Part shown: positions 24,144 through 31,833 of the stretch, piece by piece
Layout of the letters: every line of letters starts with the position of its first letter
How positions within the stretch are numbered: position 1 is the stretch's first letter
NCBI RefSeq assembly: GCF_000298235.1
Contig: NZ_BAHE01000016.1
Coordinates: 1 to 64,000, forward strand
Direction of reading: 5' to 3'
Length of the DNA stretch: 64,000 bases
Source: Gordonia namibiensis NBRC 108229
Lineage (GTDB): Bacteria > Actinomycetota > Actinomycetes > Mycobacteriales > Mycobacteriaceae
Position numbers and translations under genes: made by a program
The notes under the pieces: model-generated
Told to the model about the DNA's origin: nothing
The model's input: the letters and a program-made list of their open reading frames with translations, nothing else
Databases searched by the model: none

Positions 24144-24656
24144 CTAGTCGCGGGTGAGTAGTCGGGTGATGGTCGCGGCGGTGCGGGGGTCGCCGCTGGT
24201 GGCGGCGAGCATGGCTTCGGCGCGGATTGAGGCTTTGATGGTGCGCTGGCCGGTGGCGGGGCGCGCGGGGGTGGTGGTGAGGCGGTGGACGAGATACTTA
24301 GCGAGGGCGCCGTCGGCGTTGCGCTGGTCGGGCGTTGAGACGTCGGCGAGGGCTTGGAGGGCTTGGGCGCGCCAGGCGGGGAATCGGGGGTCGTCGGGGG
24401 TGGCGCCGGTGCGCCAGGCGATCTTCGCGCGGTTGGCGGCGGTGCGGAGGACGACGGTCCATTGCAGGAGTGCCGGGTCGCTCATTGCCTGTTGGACCTG
24501 CTCGGTCCATCCGTCGCGGGTGAGTGCTTGGTCGAGGAGTTCGACGAGGGGGTGTTGCGGGGGGATGGGGTGGGGTCCGGGCATGGGGTCGCGCGGGAAC
24601 GGTTCCCAGTCGGCGAGGAGTGCCGTGGGTTGCGGTTCGCGGTGGCGCCGGGTCAT
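24144..24656 (-). CDS. Unknown 170-aa protein of the satellite block
   Basis: ATG 24656 is preferred. The same frame remains open to an ATG at 24971, but that part overlaps two 20-bp direct repeats and has weaker GC bias at third positions. The protein has a Pro-rich lead (PMPGPHPIPPQHPLVELLDQ), a helical middle with a TRDGWTEQVQQAMSDPALLQ segment, and a basic C-terminal helix (KASIRAEAMLAATSGDPRTA). It is followed after 8 bp by the 299-aa gene, so the two are co-transcribed. Not recognised. Confidence 0.55.
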   Translation of the reverse strand: MTRRHREPQPTALLADWEPFPRDPMPGPHPIPPQHPLVELLDQALTRDGWTEQVQQAMSDPALLQWTVVLRTAANRAKIAWRTGATPDDPRFPAWRAQALQALADVSTPDQRNADGALAKYLVHRLTTTPARPATGQRTIKASIRAEAMLAATSGDPRTAATITRLLTRD

Positions 24657-25265
24657 GGCTGTGACTGTACGCGCGCGGGCACGCGTACGCGAGGGCGAGA
24701 CCCGTTGTGCGAGTTGTGGTTTGGTGTCCTGCGCTTGAGTAACTCGTATGTTTGTGCTGGTCAGTGTGGGTGCGGGGGTTTGCTTTGTGTCCTGCGCTTG
24801 AATAACCGAATTGGTTTTGGCAGTTGGTAGCGCTGCTGCCCGGCGCTTGCGGCGCGCGCGCTGGGGAAGCTTGACCGGGTCAGTGGGGCGGTCGCGAGGG
24901 TGTTTGCCAGGGTGGGGCATGGGTGCCGCCGTGGGTTGCTCGCGGAGTTCGCTGCGGCTCGTGATTTCCAAACTGTGTGGATTGCGTTGCGGGTGGAGCG
25001 TTTCCGGCGTCTCGGGGCAAGTCTGCTACTTGGGCATTAGTAGGTATGAGTAGGAGGGTCGGAACGTTTGGCCTGGTAGGGGGCGGCGTCGACGGGGTGG
25101 TGGGTGATTGGTTGGCTGTTAGGTGTCGTTTATGTGTCTTCTACCTGCGCTGTTTTCGTTGTGCGCGTTCGGTTTTGGTGGTGTGGATGGTCGATAGGTT
25201 TGTGGTCTTCGATGTTGGTTGATGTGTTCGTCTTCATCGTTGTTCTACTTCTTGGTTGTGTGCTC
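24657..25265. other. 609-bp region without a supported gene
   Basis: Contains the 20-bp direct repeats and, from about 25080 to 25330, a strand-asymmetric T/G-rich stretch with few C or A on the plus strand. Short frames exist on both strands, but none has an obvious start signal or family. It separates two gene pairs and probably holds the promoter of the 24656 gene. Confidence 0.45.
24724..24806. repeat. Two 20-bp direct repeats upstream of the satellite block
   Basis: GTGTCCTGCGCTTGAGTAAC (24724-24743) recurs with one change (GAATAAC ending) at 24787-24806, 63 bp downstream. They lie 68-150 bp upstream of the 24656 start and could be operators for the leftward block. If the longer reading frame is real, they encode the repeated peptide V(I/T)QAQDTK instead. 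Confidence 0.6.
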
Positions 25266-25688
25266 TCAATGTGTGCGTGTTCTGTTGTGTGCCGGTGTGA
25301 GGTCGAACCGTGGGGTCGGGCCTTGTTGTAGGCCTCGTTCTGTCCGGTATTCGTTCACCTCTGCAACAAACGTCTGTGATGTGCGGATCTGCGCCCACAT
25401 GCGTCGGATCTCGTGCTCGGTGGCGCTGGCCGGATGTACCAGTCGCGGGGCGAGGTGGACGGCGCTGGCCGTGGAGGGCGAGTGGTTGAGCGAGATCCCG
25501 ATGAGCCAGTCGTCGCGGTCGAGGATGGCTGATAGCCAGTCGATCCCGCGCTCGGGTGGTTCTGAGAGTTCGGCGGATCGGGCGGCAGTTCCAAGGTCGA
25601 GGTGGACGGCGCTGGTGAGGACTCGGTTGAGTCGTCCGAGGTCGTCGACGAATAGTGAGCTGTACGCGTATCGGGTAGGCGTGATCAT
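25266..25688 (-). CDS. Unknown 140-aa element protein
   Basis: ATG 25688 overlaps the stop of the preceding gene by 4 bp (ATGA), so the pair is translationally coupled. The protein has helical segments (SLFVDDLGRLNRVLTSAVHL; WAQIRTSQTFVAEVNEYRTE) around a GIDWLSAILDRDDWLIGISL core. No family recognised. Together with the upstream 124-aa gene it forms a small operon between the origin-like region and the structural-type block. Confidence 0.55.
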   Translation of the reverse strand: MITPTRYAYSSLFVDDLGRLNRVLTSAVHLDLGTAARSAELSEPPERGIDWLSAILDRDDWLIGISLNHSPSTASAVHLAPRLVHPASATEHEIRRMWAQIRTSQTFVAEVNEYRTERGLQQGPTPRFDLTPAHNRTRTH

Positions 25689-26059
25689 GCCGGGGTGGCC
25701 TCCTCGGTTGGGGGTTGTGGCGCTGGACCTCGGCCTTGGCGGGCAAGGATGTCGGCCCGGAGGGCGTCGAGGTCGGTGGGGGCGTCGCGGCGGCGCAGCT
25801 CGGCGAGCACTTCGTCGAGGCCTTTGGCGGCGGGCGCGATGATGGCGAGGGTCTGGTATGCGCTGGCTCGTGCGGTGAGGGTGCCGATGGCCCATGAGGG
25901 GCGGGTGGTGTCGGCGTGGCTCCACCGGATGGCGCCGTGGGCGTGCTCGGCGGCGGCTCTGGCTTCGGTGAGGGTGGTGAAGGTCGTGGCGCTGGCCGTG
26001 GAGTTGAGGACTGCTCCGCCGGTGCCGAGGGTCAGTGTGGTGATCCGGTAGGTGGTCAT
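25685..26059 (-). CDS. Unknown 124-aa element protein
   Basis: Starts at ATG 26059 with GAGGAGC close upstream. The first 60 residues alternate polar and hydrophobic residues as in a beta-sheet domain (TTYRITTLTLGTGGAVLNST), followed by an amphipathic helix with GLDEVLAELRRRDAPTDLDA and a Pro-rich end. The gene lies just left of the iteron origin, reading away from it. Not recognised. Confidence 0.55.
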   Translation of the reverse strand: MTTYRITTLTLGTGGAVLNSTASATTFTTLTEARAAAEHAHGAIRWSHADTTRPSWAIGTLTARASAYQTLAIIAPAAKGLDEVLAELRRRDAPTDLDALRADILARQGRGPAPQPPTEEATPA

Positions 26060-26675
26060 GGAGCTCCTCGTCGCGGCTGGTGGAGGGTTCGCGGGTGGGT
26101 TGTGTTGTGCGGCAGACTATTTCACTAGTTGGCTATTTGTTTGCGCTGGTCAGCGGGTGTTTTGTCGAGTATGGCACGGTTTCGAGCGGGTGCGTGTCTA
26201 CGTCGTGGCGGGTGTCCTCGGGTGAGTCGAGGTTGGTGGCGCTGGCCCATGACGAGGGGGGTCGGGGGGTCGTCGGGACGTCGGGCGGCCCTGCGGGATG
26301 GGGGGTGGGCTTTGCGCGTGCGCGCGCGAAGGGCGGCGGTGAGCGCGCGTCCGATTTGCCCGACTGCACAGGCAACTGCACAGGCAACTGCACAGGCATT
26401 TTTGGCCTCAAAAACCCTACCTGACCTGGTAATACACTAGGTGCACAGGCTGCACAGGCTCAAAACTTTTTTCCATACGATTTTTTGCTGTTCGTGGATA
26501 TAAATACTGTAAGAGAATTTTTTCGAACCTGTGCAGCCTGTGCAGTGCCACCGGCGGGGGCGTTTGCGCTGTTCAGGCATGGTTTTATGGGGCTGTGATG
26601 GTCGAAATCTGCGTGTGCACTTGCCTGTGCAGCTACCGTTTGCCCAGGTCGCGCCCCGCCCACGGGGATCGCGCT
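26060..26675. other. Candidate replication origin: inverted iterons around an AT-rich core
   Basis: The 9-mer TGCACAGGC occurs in direct orientation at 26365, 26377 and 26389 (12-bp period), 26442 and 26451 (9-bp period), and inverted at 26527 (one mismatch), 26536 and 26623. The pairs at 26442-26459 and 26527-26544 are an 18-bp inverted repeat with one mismatch. Between them, 26460-26526 is strongly AT-rich with several T-runs, in otherwise GC-rich DNA. The array lies directly downstream of the primase/helicase stop. This is the layout of SaPI-type origins: iterons on both sides of a melting region, next to rep. Function is inferred from structure. The rest of the stretch (26060-26360) shows nothing else. 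Confidence 0.75.
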
Positions 26676-29558
26676 CTAGACGGCTCGGATGCCTTGGTAG
26701 ACGCGTGTCCGGCTCCCTGCGATGGTGACCTGTTCTTTGGTGATGAAGGGGAATCCTTCGAAGAGGTACTTGCCGAAGACGTTGAGTGCTGCGGGGGTCT
26801 CGCCGTTGTTGTTGCACCACTGTTGGTAGCGGGTGTAGAGGCTCGTTACCGGCTCGGCAGCGGTCGGCTCTAGTTCGCATTCTGAGCGGATGAACTCGGC
26901 GATGGGCGAGGCGGCGTCGTTCATCATGTCGATGACGGTCTGTGACGATGCTGGCGCGGTGAATTGGTTGTTGGGTGCGGCGGTGAGGCGGTCGAGGCCG
27001 TCGAGTGCCCAGAGCAGGATGGCGGGCAGTTCGGGCCGGATGCGGTTGTAGAGGTCGGCGTCTTCCTTGCCGACGAAGCTCTTGTTGAGAACAAGGACCA
27101 GCGCCCGGATTTGGAGGGCTCCGGAGGGATCGGGCAAGCCGAGGATGTGGTTGGTGGCCAGGACGAAGCGGGTGGGTGCGTGTCCGACCCATGGGGCGAG
27201 GTACTTGCGGGCGATGCTGACTTTGTCACCGCCGATGATGTTCTTGAGCTTGCCGACGATGGCGTAGGTGCGTCCGTTGTTGGCGAGCTTGACGTCTCCG
27301 GCGATGGCGAGGGACTTGCCTACGGTTTGTTCGAGGCCGTGGCGGTCGTCGAGGCGGGTGACGTCGACGGCGGTGGTGTTGTTGATGCCGATGAGTTCCT
27401 CTTGGATTTTGAGGATGGTGCCCTTGCCGGATCGGGGTCGGCCTTGCATGAGGAGGAACTTGTGGAGGTCGGTGCGTCCGGAGAGGAGGTAGCCGAACCA
27501 CTCTTGGAGGAGTGCGATGGCTTCGGTGTCGAGGATGCCGGTGTCGTCGTCGGTCCAGATGGAGGCGAGGAACTTGAGGAACTCGACCGGGGCGCCGACG
27601 TGCTCGTCGTGGGCGAAGGGTAGGACGGCGCGGTTGAGTAGCTCCGGGGTGTGGTCGTAGAGCGTGCGGGTTGGCGCGTGCAGGAGGCCGTTGGCCATGG
27701 CGATGAGCTCGTTGGCCGGGGGGCGTGTGGCGGTGGGGTCGTCGGTGAGCCAATAGGGTTCAGCGATTTCAGAGCTGAGCAGCTGGGTGCCCTTGAGCTC
27801 GCCGATGATGTCGTCCTTGCGGCGCTTGTTGGGGTTCCATGGCTTGAGGGTCACTGCGCCCTTGCGGTCGGTGTGGGCGTAGCGGGCGTGCTCGAACGTC
27901 TCGCTGATGAGCTTGCGGAGTTCCTCTTCGTCGATCTCCTGCCAGTATCCGGCGTTCCAGCTCAACCACTTTCGGCAGTGGAAGAGGAGGAGGTTGTTGC
28001 CGTTGTCGTCGGTGAAGTGGAGTTCGGCGAGGAAGCGGGCGCACGGTAGGGGTGCGTCCGGGGGTGGGGCGATCATGGGGGTGGCGCCGTCGGGGCCGTC
28101 TTCGGTGTATCCGGAGGGGCGCGGGAAGCTGGGTGAGGTGCCGTAGCGGACGGCGCTCGTGATGTCGATGTGGAAGTGGTAGCCGTCGGGGTCGGCGGCG
28201 TGCAGGGCGGTGCTCTTGCCCAGTGCCCACGCGGTGAGGTCGTCGACTTCGGCCTCGGTGTCGGCGGGGTCGGTGAGGTCGCACCCGCTGGTGGGGTCGT
28301 CCCGGAGGGCGACGACCGCCTGACGGATCTGGGTGAGGGCGTTGGCGGCGTCGAGGTAGCCGTAGCGGGCGAGGCCAAAGACGTCGACGAGGAGTCCGAG
28401 GGCGGTGTTGTGGAGTCCGGCTCCGGCGCGGGCGCGTTCGTTGAGGTTGGCGACGATGGTCTCGGCGATGGTGGCGCCGGTCTCGCTGGTGGTGGTGTAG
28501 GTGTTGGTGAACGCTTCGACCTCGGCGGTGTTCGCCGCTTCGAAGATGATGTCGTGGCCGTTGAATTTCGTCTGTCGTGCCTTGAGCCCTTTCGCCAGTT
28601 CGTCGGGCATGACGGGGATTTCGCCGACGCGGATCCATTGGTAGCGGCGTCCTAGGTGCGCCTTGGGGTGCTGAGAGGGGGCGGTCAGGATGATCGCGTT
28701 GTTGTGGCGGACTTCGCCCGGCGACTTGGTGTGGGTGCGGGTGCGAGGTTCGCGGACGTCTCCGGGGGCGAAGAAGGTCACGGGGTCGATGCCGGGTCCT
28801 CCGATGCGGCCGTTGGTGAAGCTGTGCCCGGCGGGTGTCTTGAAGATGTAGTGACCACGGCGGTCGTCTGTGGCGGATGAGCTGTGGAAGCATGCGCGGT
28901 CGAGGTGTGGCCACATCCACGGCGGGACGGCGTCGGGGTTGTCGACGTCGAGGACGGTGTGCTCGGGTCCGATGTGGATGGCGAGATTGACGGTGGCCAG
29001 GGGGACGGCGCGGTAGAACCCGGCACGCTGCACGGCTTCGGTGGGGTCGGCGCTGGGGGTGAACCACTTGGTGATCTCGTCTTCGCGGATGGTGCTGCGG
29101 TGTTGCCATCCTTTGCCTACGAGGGAGCCGGGGTTCTTTGAGGCGTCTTCGCCGGGCTTTCGGTCGGTGGGGACCGACGTGGTGGGCAGCACTCGGAATC
29201 CGGCGCGGACGAGGGCGCTGGCGGCGTCAGCCATGGTGATGTCGGTGTCGAGGAGTTCGGTGCCGAGGTAGCCGGGGCGGCTGCGGTATTCGAGCGTCTC
29301 GGACGAGGAGGGTTCCGCTAGCAGCGACTGGACGGGTGGCAGCTTGGCCGGCGGTTCGGGGGCGAGCTCGGGTTCAACGCCAGTGGTCGCAGGTGTTGTG
29401 GGCTGACTGGCCAGCCACCGACTGATATCGGTCTGCTGCGGGCTGTCACCTGACACCGGTCGGGCGGCGTCGGACGTGCCGGTCCCCTCGTCGATGTCGT
29501 CGGGGACGGCCAGAGGCGGGACGAACTCGAAGTCGTCAGCGTTGTAATCGGCGGTCAT
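26676..29558 (-). CDS. Prim-Pol / SF3 helicase replication protein
   Basis: Replication initiator of 960 aa. An Asp/Glu/Pro-rich N-terminus of about 95 residues precedes a bifunctional primase-polymerase domain (about 105-300) with NLAIHIGPEHTVLDVDNPD, whose acidic residues fit the Prim-Pol metal site, and the RRGHYIFKTP strand. The C-terminal half is a D5/P4-type SF3 helicase: Walker A in MQGRPRSGKGTI (about 703-714), an acidic strand SLAIAGDVKLA, and sensor FVLATNHILGLPD near residue 798. A winged-helix C-terminus follows. This single protein could prime, unwind and recognise an origin, as Rep proteins of satellites and P4 do. The iteron array begins at its stop codon. A possible antisense RNA lies in its leader. 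Confidence 0.88.
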   Translation of the reverse strand: MTADYNADDFEFVPPLAVPDDIDEGTGTSDAARPVSGDSPQQTDISRWLASQPTTPATTGVEPELAPEPPAKLPPVQSLLAEPSSSETLEYRSRPGYLGTELLDTDITMADAASALVRAGFRVLPTTSVPTDRKPGEDASKNPGSLVGKGWQHRSTIREDEITKWFTPSADPTEAVQRAGFYRAVPLATVNLAIHIGPEHTVLDVDNPDAVPPWMWPHLDRACFHSSSATDDRRGHYIFKTPAGHSFTNGRIGGPGIDPVTFFAPGDVREPRTRTHTKSPGEVRHNNAIILTAPSQHPKAHLGRRYQWIRVGEIPVMPDELAKGLKARQTKFNGHDIIFEAANTAEVEAFTNTYTTTSETGATIAETIVANLNERARAGAGLHNTALGLLVDVFGLARYGYLDAANALTQIRQAVVALRDDPTSGCDLTDPADTEAEVDDLTAWALGKSTALHAADPDGYHFHIDITSAVRYGTSPSFPRPSGYTEDGPDGATPMIAPPPDAPLPCARFLAELHFTDDNGNNLLLFHCRKWLSWNAGYWQEIDEEELRKLISETFEHARYAHTDRKGAVTLKPWNPNKRRKDDIIGELKGTQLLSSEIAEPYWLTDDPTATRPPANELIAMANGLLHAPTRTLYDHTPELLNRAVLPFAHDEHVGAPVEFLKFLASIWTDDDTGILDTEAIALLQEWFGYLLSGRTDLHKFLLMQGRPRSGKGTILKIQEELIGINNTTAVDVTRLDDRHGLEQTVGKSLAIAGDVKLANNGRTYAIVGKLKNIIGGDKVSIARKYLAPWVGHAPTRFVLATNHILGLPDPSGALQIRALVLVLNKSFVGKEDADLYNRIRPELPAILLWALDGLDRLTAAPNNQFTAPASSQTVIDMMNDAASPIAEFIRSECELEPTAAEPVTSLYTRYQQWCNNNGETPAALNVFGKYLFEGFPFITKEQVTIAGSRTRVYQGIRAV

Positions 29559-29610
29559 GGCGCTCTCTCTCGCTGGTACGTGCGTAGGTGCCAGGTGCGT
29601 CGAGAGCGGT

Positions 29611-29685
29611 TAGAATCGGCCCAGGGTAGGGGTTGGTTATCCAGCTCTCGGCGGCGTCGCCCTTGGCAGGGGCGGCGCCGTTTTT
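29611..29685 (+). ncRNA. Candidate antisense RNA opposite the primase leader
   Basis: On the plus strand a promoter-like GTGCCA (29588-29593), 17-bp spacer and TAGAAT (29611-29616) is followed by an excellent intrinsic terminator: CGGCGTCGCCC (29652-29662) pairs with GGGCGGCGCCG (29670-29680), then TTTTT. No plus-strand gene is near, so the pair would give an RNA of about 63 nt, antisense to the leader of the replication gene. This recalls copy-control antisense RNAs of plasmids. Inference. Confidence 0.5.
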
Positions 29686-29812
29686 CGTGCCTGTGTCATG
29701 TGTTTCGCCTGTGTCTGTGTGTCGTGTCTTCTGTGTCTGTGTGTCGTCGCTGGTGTCGGGTTGTGTTGCGGTGTAGTCGGTTACAGCATGTCGGCTAGTT
29801 CGGTGGGGGCGG

Positions 29813-30058
29813 TCACGCGGCCACCTCCGTCGTCTTGGTTGGCACGACGGCGATCATGCGGATGAGCTGGTCGCGCTCCTCGGGGGTGAGGCTGAGTCCA
29901 TCGAGTTCGCCGGAGAGGTCGCGGATAATCCGGAGGACGGCGAGCTGGCGGGATAGCTCGGGGACGGTGTCGCGTCCGTAGCGGCTCGCGTTGGCGAGTC
30001 GGGCGCGGGCGTGGGCGATGCGGTCGGTGATGGTGGCGTCGATGGTTGGTGCGGTCAT
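29813..30058 (-). CDS. Small coiled-coil protein upstream of the primase gene
   Basis: Protein of 81 aa; ATG 30058 follows a good ribosome-binding site (GGAGAAGAA). It is one long helical region (TDRIAHARARLANASRYGRD, then PELSRQLAVLRIIRDLSGEL), so a coiled coil or helical hairpin. It precedes the replication gene by 254 bp, which contain the antisense-RNA candidate. Not recognised; a replication accessory or regulator is possible from position only. Confidence 0.6.
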   Translation of the reverse strand: MTAPTIDATITDRIAHARARLANASRYGRDTVPELSRQLAVLRIIRDLSGELDGLSLTPEERDQLIRMIAVVPTKTTEVAA

Positions 30059-30187
30059 TTCTTCTCCGTGATGCTCTTCGGTGTGGAGCGGATAGGGGTA
30101 AACGTACGCTTCGCGCAGATGCGATGCAACGACTGAATACGTTGCGCGCGTTGGCATTTGATCAAGTTGCGGACATAGTGCAATTGC

Positions 30188-30685
30188 TCAGACTGCGGCT
30201 CGGACTCGGAGGAGTTTGGCGACGAGGTGGGGGCAGAGTGTGATGAGCTCGTCGGCGAGTTGGGTGTCGGTGGCGAGTTGGTCGAGCGCGGCGCGGAGGA
30301 TGAAGTCGTCGGTGCAGCGGGTGACGGTGAGGGTGGGCCGGTATCGGGCGGTCTCTTTGCGGGAGCAGGTGCGGGCGGCTTTGGCGACGTTGATGAGCCA
30401 GTTGGCGCCGAGTTTTTCGGCGGGCTGGAGCCAGTCGAGGTAGCTGCAAATCCATTCGCGCGCGGCGAACTCAGGCAGTAGCGGACGGCGTCGGCGTGGG
30501 CGGCGCTCGGCGTCGCGCTGGTGGACGTGTTCGAGTGCGGTCGCGGTGTTGAGGAGGCGGATCACGAGGGCTCGGGCGAGTGCGCGGCGGTCGGCCGGGT
30601 CGGCGGGTGGCTCGACGCGGCGCTCTTCGATGTAGCCGTCGACGGTCGCGTCGGCGAGGGCGAGGGCGTCGGTGGTCGTCAGCAT
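30188..30685 (-). CDS. Unknown 165-aa helical element protein
   Basis: Starts at ATG 30685, overlapping the end of the previous gene by 7 bp. Helices dominate (LTTTDALALADATVDGYIEE; LARALVIRLLNTATALEHVH), with an Arg-rich patch (DAERRPRRRRPLLPEF) and a WICSYLDWLQPAEKLGANWL core. This could be a small DNA-associated protein. No family recognised. It is in the leftward early operon running from the excisionase gene. Confidence 0.6.
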   Translation of the reverse strand: MLTTTDALALADATVDGYIEERRVEPPADPADRRALARALVIRLLNTATALEHVHQRDAERRPRRRRPLLPEFAAREWICSYLDWLQPAEKLGANWLINVAKAARTCSRKETARYRPTLTVTRCTDDFILRAALDQLATDTQLADELITLCPHLVAKLLRVRAAV

Positions 30686-30942
30686 TGAAGGTCTCCGAGG
30701 AGTGAGGCCAGCGCCACGGCGCCGGTGGCGGGGTCGAGGTGGTCGAGGGCGTCGTCTAGGCGCTGGCGGAGCTCGGCGAGTACCTCGGTGGCGCCGGTGA
30801 TGCGGACGACGCTCCGGATGGACTCGTGGCGGCGTAGGTAGGTGTCACCCCCGGTGCGGGCGAGGTCGACGAGGTCGTCGGCGACGGATCCGTTTCGGGT
30901 CGAATCCGCTGGTAGACTTGGTTTTGCTGTCGGCAAGCGCAT
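30679..30942 (-). CDS. Unknown 87-aa element protein
   Basis: ATG 30942 is chosen; the frame is open further upstream but there overlaps the WhiB gene. The C-terminal helix (TEVLAELRQRLDDALDHLDP) is amphipathic. The gene overlaps the next one by 7 bp. Not recognised; in the leftward early operon. Confidence 0.5.
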   Translation of the reverse strand: MRLPTAKPSLPADSTRNGSVADDLVDLARTGGDTYLRRHESIRSVVRITGATEVLAELRQRLDDALDHLDPATGAVALASLLGDLQC

Positions 30943-30986
30943 GGCGACGGCTCCTTCGGTCCGTGCTCCTCTGGGGCACGGACCGC

Positions 30987-31289
30987 TTAGTTGTGGGTGG
31001 TTCCTCGGCTGTGCGAGGGCGTGCGGTAGAGGCGTCCGGAGACGATGCCGTCGAGGCTCGAACGCGGCAGGCTGCTTGACCATTGGGCGCAGGGGGCCAG
31101 GACCGGGCAGGCGGCGCAGGTGGCTTTGGCCTTCGCGACGCGTTCGCGTTCGGGTCCTGCACTCCAATCGGCTGATGGGGCGTCGAAGAGCCCCGGATCG
31201 TCGCGACATGCTGCGTGTTCGATGACGGTTGTCGGTGGGGGCGGTCGCCGGGTGGTGTAGGGGTTGACGCGGCGGTTGGTGCGGTTCAA
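30987..31289 (-). CDS. WhiB-family iron-sulfur transcription factor
   Basis: Protein of 100 aa with the exact WhiB cysteine spacing C-X29-C-X2-C-X5-C (Cys 28, 58, 61, 67), which binds a 4Fe-4S cluster. ACRDDPGLFDAP and the GIVSGRLYR segment (in place of the usual G[VI]WGG turn) are also typical, followed by a short basic tail. The apparent start is TTG 31289, two bases after the excisionase stop, so coupling is likely. WhiB proteins are known from chromosomes and actinophages; here it probably regulates the element or its host or helper. Confidence 0.85.
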   Translation of the reverse strand: MNRTNRRVNPYTTRRPPPPTTVIEHAACRDDPGLFDAPSADWSAGPERERVAKAKATCAACPVLAPCAQWSSSLPRSSLDGIVSGRLYRTPSHSRGTTHN

Positions 31290-31290
31290 T

Positions 31291-31527
31291 TCACTTGGCG
31301 CCGTGGACGAATCGAACGACGTCGGCGGTCGAGTAGTGCCAACGGGACGCCACTTTCCATGGTGTTGGACCGACTCCCTTGCTGCGCCACGCGTGAATCG
31401 TGCGGTCAGTGACGTGGGCGAGGCTCGCGAACTGAGGCGTTGTCATAGTCGGGCCGAATTCGTCGGTGGCGGCGTCGATGGCGGCGGTGAGGGCTTGTCC
31501 GCCCTTCGCGCGGGTCTGGGTGGTCAT
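31291..31527 (-). CDS. xis: Excisionase / AlpA-like helix-turn-helix protein
   Basis: Protein of 78 aa. The C-terminal half reads MTTPQFASLAHVTDRTIHAW, then RSKGVGPTPWKVASRWHYST and ADVVRFVHG. This is the MerR/AlpA-type winged helix used by recombination directionality factors (x-x-LA..TGVS..T...W...G.GP...K.G...RY...D...W). It is the first gene of the leftward operon and lies opposite the integrase gene, the usual arrangement of a lysogeny/excision switch. ATG 31527 is used because upstream in-frame sequence looks non-coding. Confidence 0.75.
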   Translation of the reverse strand: MTTQTRAKGGQALTAAIDAATDEFGPTMTTPQFASLAHVTDRTIHAWRSKGVGPTPWKVASRWHYSTADVVRFVHGAK

Positions 31528-31833
31528 GGTTTCCGGTTCTCCAATGTGTGCGTGGATTGGCTTCTGGGTGTCGTTTTCGACGCTCGGTTCGGACGGTTTA
31601 GCTTCTAGAATCTTCGGTGTCCGATGGGGTTGAGAGTGGCACACAACTCGGGGGTTCGCAAGCGTCAATACCGCTGTGACCAGGTACTATGTCCTGAGGT
31701 TGCACAAGACAGTTAAGCAACTAAGCGGGTGGAGGGTTCTGGGGTCGGTTTCCGGAATACGGTTACTCGAACCTGCTATTGTGAAATGGTCGGGACCGGC
31801 TGGCGGTCCTCTCTGGACGATTGGATTGATCTG
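31528..31833. promoter_or_regulatory. Divergent xis-int control region
   Basis: About 300 bp between the leftward excisionase operon and the rightward integrase. It contains a short inverted repeat, GTTGC...GCAAC (around 31698-31720), and AT-rich promoter-like stretches. The exact promoters cannot be placed with confidence. The integrase start is not certain, so the right edge may be as early as 31786. Confidence 0.5.

Noticed and set aside
24657-24971. N-terminal extension of the 170-aa satellite protein to ATG 24971
   Set aside because: Weaker codon bias and overlap with two direct repeats; kept as a possibility in the feature text.
26365-26397. 12-bp tandem repeats as a CRISPR array
   Set aside because: Repeats are only 9 bp with 3-bp spacers, recur inverted nearby, and there are no cas genes; an iteron origin explains them better.
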